64,000 nt of DNA from JACJXF01 sp964404825 (GTDB lineage Bacteria > Bacteroidota > Bacteroidia > Bacteroidales > GCA-2748055), in the NCBI GenBank assembly GCA_964404825.1, contig CAYOLQ010000001.1, positions 62,001-126,000 on the forward strand, read 5' to 3'. Under the pieces are notes generated by a model. The model saw nothing but the letters and a program-made list of their open reading frames with translations, made no database searches and had not been told where the DNA came from. A program made the position numbers and the translations under genes. Positions 43,794-52,712 of this stretch are shown here, in pieces; within the stretch, counting starts at the first letter, position 1; the number at the start of each line of letters is the position of its first letter.

Positions 43794-44330
43794 TTAATTT
43801 AAATTCTTTAATTTATCCCATCTGGGATCAGTAATATTTTTCAATTTTGTTTCTTCAACCTTTAACTCATTAAGTTTCTTTATCATCTCAGGATCGCATC
43901 CAGACTTGCCCTCCTTATTTTCCGGATGTGATTTTTTATAAGGAATACTTAATGCTGCAAACTCATATATGTACTGCGCCAGATTTATTTTTGATTCTTC
44001 TCTGGGAATAACAATTACACTATCATCTATCTCCTCAAATTTCTCACCGAAACGCAAAAATAACTTTTCATTTACTTCAATATTAAATTTAAAAAGGTCT
44101 AAACATCTGTCGCAAATGAGATCTAAAGTCCCGATAAAGTGAAAATCCAATTCAATGAACTGCGGCCGTTTGTTTAAAATAAGGCTCAAATTTAAGTGAC
44201 CACCAGGTAAGTCCGGGTTTCCAAAATACTCAAAAAAGCCAGTATTTATAACATACTCATAGTTGTGTATCCCTTCCTTTAATCCATGGATAGGAATATC
44301 ATATTCATCCATAACTTTCACAACAGCCAA
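43794..44330 (-). CDS. DUF177/YceD-family protein
   Basis: Protein of 178 aa related to bacterial YceD, which is encoded beside rpmF in most phyla and has been linked to 23S rRNA metabolism. The DUF177 core is visible in LDFHFIGTLDLICDRCLDLFKFNIEVNE, with the CDRC motif, and in the acidic segment DDSVIVIPREESKINLAQYI. The C-terminus is charged. It is 12 bp upstream of rpmF and first in the operon. Confidence 0.9.
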   Translation of the reverse strand: MAVVKVMDEYDIPIHGLKEGIHNYEYVINTGFFEYFGNPDLPGGHLNLSLILNKRPQFIELDFHFIGTLDLICDRCLDLFKFNIEVNEKLFLRFGEKFEEIDDSVIVIPREESKINLAQYIYEFAALSIPYKKSHPENKEGKSGCDPEMIKKLNELKVEETKLKNITDPRWDKLKNLN

Positions 44331-44343
44331 AAAATTTATCGTG

Positions 44344-44351
44344 CAAAAGTA
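44344..44351 (-). promoter_or_regulatory. Putative -7 element of DUF177-rpmF-plsX-fabH
   Basis: TACTTTTG on the minus strand matches TAnnTTTG. Transcription would begin only about 8 nt before the start codon, giving a nearly leaderless message. Confidence 0.5.
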
Positions 44352-44435
44352 TAAATTAATCTTTTAATAAAAAAAGAAATTTAATCGATGTACAGAGAGA
44401 AGTTTAAAAATAAGGGGCCAGAAACCAAATCCAGT

Positions 44436-44813
44436 CTAAAAAATCTGCTTTTCTATGGTCTCCATTAAAGCATCAATGAAATAATCATTTTTGGGAATAA
44501 ATTTTGCAGCACCACTGGAAATAAATTCATTTTCAAGCTTTTCATCTTCCTGACTTGTTAGGATAATAACAGGAAGCTTTTTATTTATGTGTTTTATCTC
44601 TTTTAGTATCTCAAGTCCGTTTTTCTTTGAATTCCCATTTGACTTAAATATATGATCCAATACAATCAGGTCGGGTTTTAAGTCCAAATGTTCTATACAC
44701 TCTTCCCCCGAGAAAAAAATCTTTACATCATAATCCTGCCTGTTTTTTAAAGTGTATTCTAACAAATTCAGAATCATTTTGTCATCGTCTACAAAAAATA
44801 CTAATTTTCCCAT
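44436..44813 (-). CDS. Single-domain response regulator (CheY-like)
   Basis: Stand-alone receiver domain of 125 aa. All phospho-relay residues are present: acidic pocket Asp9-Asp11, phosphoacceptor Asp53 in LIVLDHIF, Thr86 in IILTSQ and Lys108 in FIPKND. There is no output domain and no histidine kinase nearby, so it probably acts through protein contact with an unlinked partner. It stands alone between the DUF177 operon and a long intergenic region. Confidence 0.93.
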   Translation of the reverse strand: MGKLVFFVDDDKMILNLLEYTLKNRQDYDVKIFFSGEECIEHLDLKPDLIVLDHIFKSNGNSKKNGLEILKEIKHINKKLPVIILTSQEDEKLENEFISSGAAKFIPKNDYFIDALMETIEKQIF

Positions 44814-45344
44814 TATTCAATTGTGTTTCTTAGTAATTTGCAATTTACTTATTTCAGACTCTTTACTCAACTATTTTAAAATAATTGAATATTCAACACC
44901 AAAAATACATATTATATAATTATAAATGAGCAACATAAACGGAAATTGCGCTTTAGACAAAAAACATTTATCTCCACAAAGATGTTGAAAAAATTTAAAA
45001 TATTCAGTTAACCAAAAGAAATAGACAATTATATGATTAATTTAGTTGCATTAAAGAGTTTTTTGAATTTATTGCACATTTACCGATTAGCATTTTCGAC
45101 AATGTTTCTGCACGCTTGCGCCACCCTGCTGCATTTTGCATAAGTTATTGAGGCAGCAACCAATGACGCATGCCTTAAATTCCAGCAGTTTCCTGCAGGG
45201 TATTTTTATGAAATCAGGTTGATTTAACTAATCTTTCAGGTAGTATTAAAAAATGCCCGCTGCTTGTGTAACTTATGATAGGATGCTGTCGTCATAGAAT
45301 TAATATTTTACTAATGCAGTATTATTAATTCAAATATTCACGAA
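44814..45344. other. Divergent intergenic region
   Basis: About 530 AT-rich bases between the response regulator and the ABC exporter. A central stretch (about 45,110-45,200) is more GC-rich and has short repeats of the TGCTGC/GCAGCA type, but no gene, tRNA or convincing small RNA was recognised. No TAnnTTTG match was found before the ABC gene. Confidence 0.5.
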
Positions 45345-46028
45345 ATGTTTATAACCAAAAACTTATGTAAGGTTTTTCAAACCTCTGAAGTTGAAACAAC
45401 AGCTCTTAAAAACATAGATCTGGAGATTAAATCCGGTGAATTTGTTGCAGTAATGGGCCCCTCCGGTTGTGGTAAATCAACTCTTCTAAATATCTTTGGA
45501 TTATTGGATGAACCATCCTCCGGAACTATATTCTTTGATGGAAATGAGATATCCGGTTTTAAAGAACGCCAAAGGACAAATTTAAGAAAAGGTAATATCG
45601 GCTTTGTATTCCAGAGTTTTAATCTGATTGAAGAATTGACAGTATCCCAGAATGTTGAATTACCATTATACTATCTGGGCTATTCAGCTAAGGAACGTAA
45701 ACTTAAAGCCGAGGCAATTCTGGAGAAAATGAATATTCTGCACCGCAAATCACATTACCCTCAGCAGTTATCCGGAGGCCAGCAGCAGAGAGTCGCTATC
45801 GCCAGAGCGGTTGTCAACAATCCCAAACTTGTTCTTGCCGATGAACCAACTGGAAATCTGGACTCTGATAATGGCGAACAGGTAATGAACCTGCTAAAAC
45901 AACTCAATCAGGATGGGACAACCATTATTATGGTTACTCATTCGCCTGAAGACGCAGAGAAAGCAGACAGAATAATTAATCTTTTTGATGGACAAATCGT
46001 AACTGAAAATATTCGAAAAGCAATTTAA
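45345..46028 (+). CDS. ABC transporter ATP-binding protein (MacB/LolD type)
   Basis: ATPase of a type VII ABC system. It has Walker A GPSGCGKST (residues 38-46), Q-loop FVFQSFNL, signature LSGGQ (142-146), Walker B LVLADEP (162-168) and the H-loop MVTHS. The length of 227 aa is typical of LolD/MacB/FtsE-like ATPases that drive periplasmic mechanotransmission rather than transport through the membrane. It is 10 bp upstream of its permease. Confidence 0.94.
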   Translation: MFITKNLCKVFQTSEVETTALKNIDLEIKSGEFVAVMGPSGCGKSTLLNIFGLLDEPSSGTIFFDGNEISGFKERQRTNLRKGNIGFVFQSFNLIEELTVSQNVELPLYYLGYSAKERKLKAEAILEKMNILHRKSHYPQQLSGGQQQRVAIARAVVNNPKLVLADEPTGNLDSDNGEQVMNLLKQLNQDGTTIIMVTHSPEDAEKADRIINLFDGQIVTENIRKAI

Positions 46029-46038
46029 ACTTTATCTT

Positions 46039-48477
46039 ATGTCGCTCATCAAACATTATCTAACAACTTTAGTAAAGGCATTTAAGCGGGATCTGTTTTA
46101 TTCCTTTATTAACCTGTTCGGACTTGCAATTGGTTTAGCATCTGCATTTCTGATCTATTTATATATCCATGATGAACTGGATTATGATAAGAATTACAAA
46201 GATTATGAACGGATTTACCGTCTGGAAGCCAATTTTAACATAAAGGGAAAGGAAGACAAGTTTGCAATAACACAGTTTCCCCTGGCTCCAACATTGATGG
46301 ATGAGTACCCTGAAATTGAGTCGTATACACGCTTATTCCCGGCAGACGCCCTGTTTTTTGAAAGAAATCAGGAATTTTTTCAGGAGGATTCAGTGTATTA
46401 TGCCGACAGTACTTTGTTTGATGTATTTTCTCTTGTATTTATTAAAGGGGATCCTGAAAAAGCTCTCGTAGAACCAAATACAATTGTTATTTCATCTTCT
46501 CTTGCAAAACGGTATTTTGGAAAAACAGATGTCCTGGAAGAGACAATAAAAACTAATGATAATCAGCTATATACAATAAAGGGAGTTTTCAGGGATTTAC
46601 CATGGAATAATCACCTGCGCTATAATGGTTTAATTTCGAGCGCAACAATTGCACAGCGAATCGGTCTTGAACGGTTTAACGACAGAAGCGCAGGCTCATT
46701 CTGGAATATTAATGTTTATAGCTTTGTAAAACTCAAACCAAATACTGAATTTCAGACGATTTTCGATAAGTTTCCTTCATTCTATGATAAATATATGAAG
46801 GAACTTGGCGACCAGATAAGCGGAGGCTTTACTCTTATGGCAACTCCGGTTTCAGAAATACATTACGACTCCACTAATCTGCAATATGATCAACCTACCG
46901 GAAATAAATCCTATTTGTATATTCTGGGATTTGTCGGAATTTTCATACTTGTAATTGCCAGCATCAATTATATGAATCTTTCAACTGCGCGATCAGCCAG
47001 AAGAGCAAAAGAAGTGGGAATGCGCAAGGTTTCAGGGGCACATAAAAGTTTGCTGATTAATCAGTTTTTAGGAGAATCTGTTTTACTATCCCTTGCTGCA
47101 ATGATTATAGCAGCCCTGTTAATCATTCTTGTGATGCCATTGTTTAATGAGTTTTCCTCAAAACAGTTTACACTCCTGAATCTTTTATCCCCTTCCATTT
47201 CCTTATTTTTGGTTGGTATTACGATTTTTGTAGGACTTTTGTCCGGTCTGTATCCTGCATTTTATTTGTCTTCTTTTGATCCTGTCAAAATTTTAAAGGG
47301 AGTTGCGGTTAATGATAAAGCGGGAGCTGCATTCAGGAGGTTCCTTGTTGTGATGCAATTTGCAATATCTGTCTTTATGATTACAGGAAGCCTGGTTGTT
47401 ACCGGTCAGCTCAATTTTATGCGACATAAAGATCTGGGTTTTAATAAAAACGACGTTGTAATTGTGAGCATGAGAGATTCCACCCTTAGAAATAATCTTG
47501 AGGCTTTTAAACAGGAATTAAAAAAGAGCCCCCTGATTCTTGGAACCGGAGCATCAACATCATATCCCGGACAAAATGTCAGCAAAAATGTTATGAGAGT
47601 TGAAGGACAAGGCGGGGCAATGGAGGAACAGGTACTTAATAACTTCTTTATTGATTATGATTATCTGGAAATGATGGAATTCAGATTGGATACCGGCAGA
47701 TTGTACTCTAAAGAAATGGGAACCGATGCAGATAAAGCATTTGTAATTAATGAAAAAGCCGTCAGTGAATTTAACTGGCATGAGAAGCCCCTCGGGAAAA
47801 GACTACAAAATCGCTTAAATCTAGATGGTACAGCAGGTATGGATGGAGAAATTATTGGTGTTCTAAAGGATTTTAATTACAATTCCCTCCATAATCCGAT
47901 TGAACCTATGGTCCTTCTTCTGACTACAAATAGTGATTTTTTTGGAAATCTGAGCATAAGGATAAAACCCGGATCTGAAGAACTGGCTTTGGAATGGATT
48001 AAAAAAACGCGGGAAATGTTTAATCCTTATTTCCCTTTTGAATACAAATTTCTTAACGAAACAATAAGCGAGTATTATAAAGAAGAGTATGCAATAAGTA
48101 AAATATTTAAGGTTTTTACACTATTAACTCTTTTTGTTGCCGCATTAGGTTTACTTGGCCTTTCTTCGTTTATAACTCAGCAAAAAACCCGGGAAATAGG
48201 CTTGAGAAAGGTATTGGGATCCTCATCCGGACAGGTTGTTAGAATGTTTCTAATCGATTTTGGTCGTTGGGTTATTATTGCAAACCTGATAGCATTTCCT
48301 TTCGCATGGTATTTTATGGATAAATGGTTGCAAGGATTTTATTATAAAATAAGCATCGGAGCAGGTTTTTTTATCATTGCGTTTTTGGTTTCTATGTTTA
48401 CAGCAATGATTACTGTTTCGTGGCAGAGTTATAAAGCTTCCCGCCTAAACCCTGCCGAATCCTTAAAGTACGAGTAG
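46039..48477 (+). CDS. FtsX-like ABC permease (double MacB/FtsX domain)
   Basis: Membrane protein of 812 aa with the duplicated layout common in Bacteroidota. There is an N-terminal helix near 20-42, a periplasmic MacB-type domain of about 50-285, then three helices of an FtsX core (about 290-410) with the motif RRAKEVGMRKVSGAHK. A second helix near 435, a second periplasmic domain and a final FtsX core with KTREIGLRKVLGSS follow. It ends RLNPAESLKYE. It works with the preceding ATPase, perhaps in export of antimicrobials or lipoproteins. A terminator follows. Confidence 0.93.
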   Translation: MSLIKHYLTTLVKAFKRDLFYSFINLFGLAIGLASAFLIYLYIHDELDYDKNYKDYERIYRLEANFNIKGKEDKFAITQFPLAPTLMDEYPEIESYTRLFPADALFFERNQEFFQEDSVYYADSTLFDVFSLVFIKGDPEKALVEPNTIVISSSLAKRYFGKTDVLEETIKTNDNQLYTIKGVFRDLPWNNHLRYNGLISSATIAQRIGLERFNDRSAGSFWNINVYSFVKLKPNTEFQTIFDKFPSFYDKYMKELGDQISGGFTLMATPVSEIHYDSTNLQYDQPTGNKSYLYILGFVGIFILVIASINYMNLSTARSARRAKEVGMRKVSGAHKSLLINQFLGESVLLSLAAMIIAALLIILVMPLFNEFSSKQFTLLNLLSPSISLFLVGITIFVGLLSGLYPAFYLSSFDPVKILKGVAVNDKAGAAFRRFLVVMQFAISVFMITGSLVVTGQLNFMRHKDLGFNKNDVVIVSMRDSTLRNNLEAFKQELKKSPLILGTGASTSYPGQNVSKNVMRVEGQGGAMEEQVLNNFFIDYDYLEMMEFRLDTGRLYSKEMGTDADKAFVINEKAVSEFNWHEKPLGKRLQNRLNLDGTAGMDGEIIGVLKDFNYNSLHNPIEPMVLLLTTNSDFFGNLSIRIKPGSEELALEWIKKTREMFNPYFPFEYKFLNETISEYYKEEYAISKIFKVFTLLTLFVAALGLLGLSSFITQQKTREIGLRKVLGSSSGQVVRMFLIDFGRWVIIANLIAFPFAWYFMDKWLQGFYYKISIGAGFFIIAFLVSMFTAMITVSWQSYKASRLNPAESLKYE

Positions 48478-48499
48478 ATTCCGCTTTCTCGTATATTGG

Positions 48500-48537
48500 C
48501 ACCCGGATTTGAATTTTTTTTCAATCCGGGTGTTTTG
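48500..48537 (+). terminator. Rho-independent terminator after the ABC exporter
   Basis: CACCCGGATT (48500-48509) and AATCCGGGTG (48523-48532) form a perfect 10-bp stem, followed by a T-rich tail. Confidence 0.9.
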
Positions 48538-48598
48538 TTTTTTCAGCTTATTAATCCGATTGTTTTTAATTCGGGTATAAGGTTAATTATTTTGTATG

Positions 48599-48606
48599 TA
48601 CTTTTG
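48599..48606 (+). promoter_or_regulatory. Putative -7 element of the aminotransferase gene
   Basis: TACTTTTG matches TAnnTTTG, with a predicted leader of about 12 nt. Confidence 0.5.
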
Positions 48607-48623
48607 CGAAAATAAATTTTACA

Positions 48624-49520
48624 ATGGGAACTATACAGGGTAAATATTTTTTGCGGGGGAATGATCTGCGGGAAGATTATGAATTTGATAATTCGTTTCT
48701 TTCAAAAGGAAACAATTTCTATGAAGTTGTCAGAATTAAGGATAGTGTCGTTCTGTTTCTTGAAGATCATCTGATACGGCTGGAGGAATCTGCCAGAAAA
48801 TCAAATCTGCGGCCATTTGTGAACGCCCAGGAAATGAAAAAGTTACTTTTCCGGCTCATTCGTGCAAATAAAATGACTTCAGGGAATCTGAAATTTGTTT
48901 TTCACTTTGGTACCGGAGAATGGGAAAAAACATTTATGGCATACCCGGTTCCTTACTATTATCCTGAAGATGAGGTTTATACAAATGGAGTTTCAACTGA
49001 AATATTCAAGTTCGATCGCCCCAATCCTTCAGTGAAAAACTGGTTTGCAAATTATAAAGCTGAAATTGCGGTTATAAAAGAGGAGAAAAAGCTTTATGAA
49101 CTTATTCTTGAAAGCGAAAACGGTACCATAACTGAAGGAAGTCAGTCAAACCTGTTTGTTGTCAAAAATAATTTAATTTACACAGCTCCAAAAGAATTAG
49201 TTCTTGAAGGTATTACTCGTAAAAAAATAGTTGCGATTTGTGATGCCAATAAAATTAAACTGGAAGAAAAAGTTTATAAGCGTGATTTCCTTCTTAATGC
49301 AGATGCCGTTTTTCTTTCCGGAACATCCGCAAAAATTCTGCCTGTTTCAAAAATTGGCGATTCTCTTATTAACCCCCAGCACCCGANNNNNNNNNNTGTA
49401 TTGCCCGATCACTTCGGCCGTTGGCCGAATAACCCCCAACACCCGATTGTAAAGAAACTGGCAAATCTTTATGAAGATGTAATTAACGAATATATTAGTC
49501 TTCACAGGGATGAATTTTGA
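48624..49520 (+). CDS. Class IV aminotransferase with in-frame insert
   Basis: PLP enzyme of fold type IV (branched-chain aminotransferase / aminodeoxychorismate lyase group). The PLP Lys is Lys145 in FANYKAEI, and the cofactor-binding TEGSQSNLF (Glu171) and LEGITR follow. Near the end the phrase NPQHP occurs twice, 60 bp apart, with ten N and a short palindrome in between. Without that 60-bp segment the protein would be about 278 aa and continue smoothly as NPQHPIVKKL. The specific reaction (BCAT or PabC-like) cannot be told. The stop overlaps the next gene by 11 bp. Confidence 0.85.
   Translation: MGTIQGKYFLRGNDLREDYEFDNSFLSKGNNFYEVVRIKDSVVLFLEDHLIRLEESARKSNLRPFVNAQEMKKLLFRLIRANKMTSGNLKFVFHFGTGEWEKTFMAYPVPYYYPEDEVYTNGVSTEIFKFDRPNPSVKNWFANYKAEIAVIKEEKKLYELILESENGTITEGSQSNLFVVKNNLIYTAPKELVLEGITRKKIVAICDANKIKLEEKVYKRDFLLNADAVFLSGTSAKILPVSKIGDSLINPQHPXXXXVLPDHFGRWPNNPQHPIVKKLANLYEDVINEYISLHRDEF
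49371..49446. repeat. 60-bp in-frame insert bounded by 16-nt direct repeats
   Basis: AACCCCCAGCACCCGA (49371-49386) recurs as AACCCCCAACACCCGA (49431-49446) with one mismatch and exactly 60 bp period. Between them are ten N and a perfect hairpin, TTCGGCC (49413-49419) with GGCCGAA (49423-49429). This may be an assembly scar or a small palindromic element in a coding region. Confidence 0.6.
49387..49396. other. Assembly gap (10 N)
   Basis: Ten undefined bases inside the aminotransferase gene, between two copies of a 16-nt repeat. Confidence 0.98.
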
Positions 49521-50709
49521 CGTTGTCATTATTGGCGGGGGAATCGTTGGATTAGCTACAGCGCTTAAATCCAAAGAATTAAATCCTTCGCTGAAAATTT
49601 GTATTCTCGAAAAGGAAAATGAACCAGCCTTACACCAAACCGGTAACAATAGCGGAGTAATTCATTCCGGTATTTATTATAAACCCGGTAGTCTGAAAGC
49701 TGAAAATTGCCTCCGTGGTTACCGGTATCTCATCAATTTTTGTAAGGAAAACGATATCCCTTTTGAATTAAACGGGAAAATAATCGTGGCTACACACCCA
49801 AATGAACTTCCGGGCCTGGAGAATTTATATAACAGGGGACTGGCAAACGGACTCGATAGAATTGCGAGGTTAAATAAGAGGGAACTTAATGATTATGAGC
49901 CATATGTTAATGGTATAGCGGGTTTGCATGTGCCTTATACCGGAATTGTTGATTATAAAAAAGTATGTCAGAAAATAGCCGGAATTTTCGTTGAGAAATA
50001 TTCCGGGGAAATATTTACAAACCACAAAGTACAGGACATTACCTTCAGAACCGGTGATGCACTGGTAACCACAATCAACAAGACATTTACCACCCGGCTT
50101 GTTGTTAACACTGCCGGTTTGTTTTCCGACAGGATTGCAGCGTTTTCTATCCAAAAACCTTTATTAAAGATAATTCCGTTTCGTGGCGAATATTATAAAC
50201 TAAAAACTGAAAAGGAATACCTTGTCAGAAATCTGATTTATCCGGTACCGGATCCGAACTTTCCTTTTCTGGGAGTACATTTCACGCGGATGATGAAGGG
50301 TGGGGTTGAGGCAGGTCCCAATGCTGTTTTTGCATTTAAAAGAGAAGGATATAAGAAAACAGATATTTCGTTTCCCGATTTATGGGATTCGTTATCCTGG
50401 CCCGGTTTTCAAAAAGTAATGCTCCGGTATACCCGGATGGGACTTGGTGAGTATTACCGATCGTATAACAAACATGCTTTTACAAAGGCATTACAGCGGC
50501 TCATTCCTGAAATTGTCAGTGATGATCTGGTTCCCGGAGGAGCCGGAATAAGAGCGCAGGCATGCGACAGGAATGGCCAATTGATTGACGATTTTTTTAT
50601 AAGCGAAGATGAGAGAGTTATAAACGTTCTGAATGCCCCATCCCCGGCGGCAACGGCTTCACTTTCAATTGGAGAGACACTGGCCCGGAAGATTATATCG
50701 AGAGGATAA
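49510..50709 (+). CDS. lhgO: L-2-hydroxyglutarate oxidase
   Basis: FAD enzyme that oxidises L-2-hydroxyglutarate to 2-oxoglutarate, a metabolite-repair step, probably passing electrons to the quinone pool. It has an N-terminal Rossmann motif VVIIGGGIVGLATALKS, the family motif HQTGNNSGVIHSGIYYKPGS, IPFRGEYYKL, and a C-terminal GGAGIRAQACD with PSPAATASLSIGE. The length of 399 aa is normal. It overlaps the aminotransferase gene by 11 bp, which suggests cotranscription. Confidence 0.92.
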   Translation: MNFDVVIIGGGIVGLATALKSKELNPSLKICILEKENEPALHQTGNNSGVIHSGIYYKPGSLKAENCLRGYRYLINFCKENDIPFELNGKIIVATHPNELPGLENLYNRGLANGLDRIARLNKRELNDYEPYVNGIAGLHVPYTGIVDYKKVCQKIAGIFVEKYSGEIFTNHKVQDITFRTGDALVTTINKTFTTRLVVNTAGLFSDRIAAFSIQKPLLKIIPFRGEYYKLKTEKEYLVRNLIYPVPDPNFPFLGVHFTRMMKGGVEAGPNAVFAFKREGYKKTDISFPDLWDSLSWPGFQKVMLRYTRMGLGEYYRSYNKHAFTKALQRLIPEIVSDDLVPGGAGIRAQACDRNGQLIDDFFISEDERVINVLNAPSPAATASLSIGETLARKIISRG

Positions 50710-50721
50710 TTTTTCCATGTA

Positions 50722-50755
50722 TTTGAAAAAAGTAAATAAACATAAAATATTTTTG
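50722..50755 (+). promoter_or_regulatory. Putative Bacteroidota promoter
   Basis: TTTG at 50722-50725 and TATTTTTG at 50748-50755, with 22 nt between, one or two more than usual. It would give a leader of about 8 nt before the beta-barrel gene. Confidence 0.5.
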
Positions 50756-50768
50756 ATACTTTTAAATT

Positions 50769-51464
50769 ATGATTAGGTTTTATTTTCTGGTTGTTTTGTT
50801 TTCTCTTTTTGCAGGGAGGTTAGACACTAATGCCCAGTTTTCAAGGGAAAACAGCGGAGAATTAATATTTGCATTTTCTGATGTTGAAAGACTGGGTTTG
50901 GATATTCCTACAAAAATGAGATTTACTCTTTTTTTTCATGGAGGGCAAAATTTTCATTATGATTTTACAAATTATCTGGGTTTTTTCAGCGGTTATGGAA
51001 TCCGGAATATCGGAATTGTTACCGACGATGGAAATACAGTTCTAAAACGAAGAACGTATTCTCTTGGTGTGCCGCTGGCTCTAAAATTGGGATCATTTAA
51101 AAACCACACCTATCTGTATGGGGGAGCTGAATATGAGCTTTTTTTTCATTACAAACAGAAGCAATATATAAGCGGAAACAAAGTAAAACAGGGAGAATGG
51201 TTTAGCAGCCGCACGAAGCGCTTTAATCCATCTCTTTTTGCAGGCATCCAGTTCCCAAAAGGTATTAATCTGAAATTCAAATATTATCCGCAAAACTTCT
51301 TAAACACGAATTTCAGGGGATATGATTTTGGTACTCAGGTTGACTATTCGGAATTCAACAAGACCCAGCTATTTTATTTTTCTTTAAGCTTCAATTTTCA
51401 AAACAAGGATTTAAAGAAGCTATACAGCCCGGATGTAGAAAACGGAAGAATTGCTGTCCTTTAG
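50769..51464 (+). CDS. Outer-membrane beta-barrel protein, unknown function
   Basis: Exported protein of 231 aa. The signal peptide is within residues 1-22 (ending TNAQ). Amphipathic strands rich in Phe, Tyr and Gly follow (RFTLFFHGGQNFHYDF, YSLGVPLALKLGSF, TYLYGGAEYELFFHY, LFYFSLSFNFQ). This fits a porin-like barrel of eight to ten strands; the last barrel strand is followed by a short tail. No family is recognised and the partner genes are unrelated. Confidence 0.7.
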   Translation: MIRFYFLVVLFSLFAGRLDTNAQFSRENSGELIFAFSDVERLGLDIPTKMRFTLFFHGGQNFHYDFTNYLGFFSGYGIRNIGIVTDDGNTVLKRRTYSLGVPLALKLGSFKNHTYLYGGAEYELFFHYKQKQYISGNKVKQGEWFSSRTKRFNPSLFAGIQFPKGINLKFKYYPQNFLNTNFRGYDFGTQVDYSEFNKTQLFYFSLSFNFQNKDLKKLYSPDVENGRIAVL

Positions 51465-51497
51465 GCAGAAATCGGAATAGATATACTAAGAAATTGC

Positions 51498-51505
51498 TAT
51501 TTTTG
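51498..51505 (+). promoter_or_regulatory. Putative -7 element of tRNA-Val
   Basis: TATTTTTG matches TAnnTTTG and lies 13 nt before the tRNA, so the primary transcript has a very short leader. Confidence 0.5.
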
Positions 51506-51517
51506 TAAAAAAGTAAA

Positions 51518-51591
51518 GGGCTATTAACTCAGTGGTTTAGAGTGCTACCTTGACAGGGTAGAAGTCACAGGTTCGAATCCAGTATAGCCCA
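51518..51591 (+). tRNA. tRNA-Val (anticodon GAC)
   Basis: A 74-nt cloverleaf. The acceptor GGGCTAT pairs with ATAGCCC, the D stem is ACTC/GAGT, the anticodon stem CTACC/GGTAG has loop TTGACAG (anticodon GAC), and the T arm has TTCGAAT. The T stem ACAGG/CCAGT has one A-A mismatch. The CCA end is not encoded. A terminator follows. Confidence 0.93.
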
Positions 51592-51605
51592 CATTAAAAT
51601 GATTG

Positions 51606-51642
51606 AAACGCCTTTGTCTGTAATGGATTGAGGCGTTTTTTT
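51606..51642 (+). terminator. Terminator after tRNA-Val
   Basis: AAACGCCT (51606-51613) pairs with AGGCGTTT (51631-51638), followed by further T residues. Confidence 0.8.
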
Positions 51643-51743
51643 TAAGTATTGATATATTATCTTTTACTGCAAAAAAAACTCCGGTTTTTATCCGGAGCTT
51701 TTTAAACAGAATAACATTTTTAAATATTGGGTTCAGAAGAGTT

Positions 51744-52475
51744 TTATTTTGCTGTCCAGCTTCCTGCTAAATCACTTCCTCCATCACCATCAATCCAGTA
51801 AGTGCCGGAACCATTTGCACTCCAAACGATGTCTGCCTTTAATACCGATGCAATATAATATTTAAAACTGCCACTGTTATCGGCATTTCCCACAACATCA
51901 AAAGATGCAAGATCATCACCTTCGTTCCACATGAGGCTGGCAATAAATGAATTAATTGCATTTATCGACCAATTGTATGTCCAGATATAACTGGAAGGCG
52001 TTTCAGGATTATAGATTGTCCAGCTGCCATTTTTGCCGTTTTTTGCTTCTTCCGCTGAAATATAGGTAAACCGGGGCGAGTCAGGAAACTGCCACTCGTA
52101 TTTCCATGTGTACTTATCACTTAATTCCTCATAGGTCATCCAATAACTATAGCCACCTCCATAAGTCCAAAAATAAACGGTTGAACCGCTTTTCTTACCC
52201 TGAATTTCAGCTCCCTCAGGAACCTCAAAAGAGGTGCTGAAACCTGAGATTGCATTAGCAAGTCCCATATAAGAAACAGCGATGACAGCTCCGATATCTT
52301 CACCCGCATCTGCCTTTGCTTTTAATGCATCAGGAATTACAACAATTTCACTCCTGGCAGCAGCTGTAGGTGTTTTATATGTAGGCGCAGGTGGGGGAGT
52401 TTCCTCTTTTTTACAAGATACCTGGAACAAAAGCGGTACAAGAAATACCATTAAAAAAAGTCCTGATTTTTTCAT
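51744..52475 (-). CDS. Lipoprotein of unknown function
   Basis: Exported lipoprotein of 243 aa. The lipobox FQVSC puts the lipidated Cys at residue 21, and the following Lys-Lys-Glu-Glu is compatible with surface export in Bacteroidota. The mature part is rich in Trp, Tyr, Ser and Gly (TVYFWTYGGGYSYWMTYEEL, WKYEWQFPD, GSWTIYN, GSGTYWIDGDGGSDLAGSW), suggesting a beta-sheet protein with a repeated W-x-Y pattern, perhaps an up-and-down barrel. It ends with the same GSWT phrase seen earlier in the chain. It stands alone. No family was recognised. Confidence 0.72.
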   Translation of the reverse strand: MKKSGLFLMVFLVPLLFQVSCKKEETPPPAPTYKTPTAAARSEIVVIPDALKAKADAGEDIGAVIAVSYMGLANAISGFSTSFEVPEGAEIQGKKSGSTVYFWTYGGGYSYWMTYEELSDKYTWKYEWQFPDSPRFTYISAEEAKNGKNGSWTIYNPETPSSYIWTYNWSINAINSFIASLMWNEGDDLASFDVVGNADNSGSFKYYIASVLKADIVWSANGSGTYWIDGDGGSDLAGSWTAK

Positions 52476-52712
52476 GCTTTTATAATTTTAGTTTTACCTG
52501 AAAACAATTATGTTTTTTTCATAAAATAAAAGATTACTTTCAAATAAACCTAACTGACATGCACATTATTCCATGAACCAACTGTTTTAATAACTTATAC
52601 CCCTTTTTTTGATTACCAATGGATAAAAGTGTTGTTCAGACTATGATTTCATAATAATTAACTCAGATACAAATTGTCTAAAAAGTGTTTTGAAATTGAT
52701 TCCCCTGAAAAA

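Noticed and set aside
45110..45200. Possible small RNA in the GC-richer part of the intergenic region before the ABC exporter
   Set aside because: Only a 6-bp TGCTGC/GCAGCA pairing was found, with no promoter or terminator to define an RNA.
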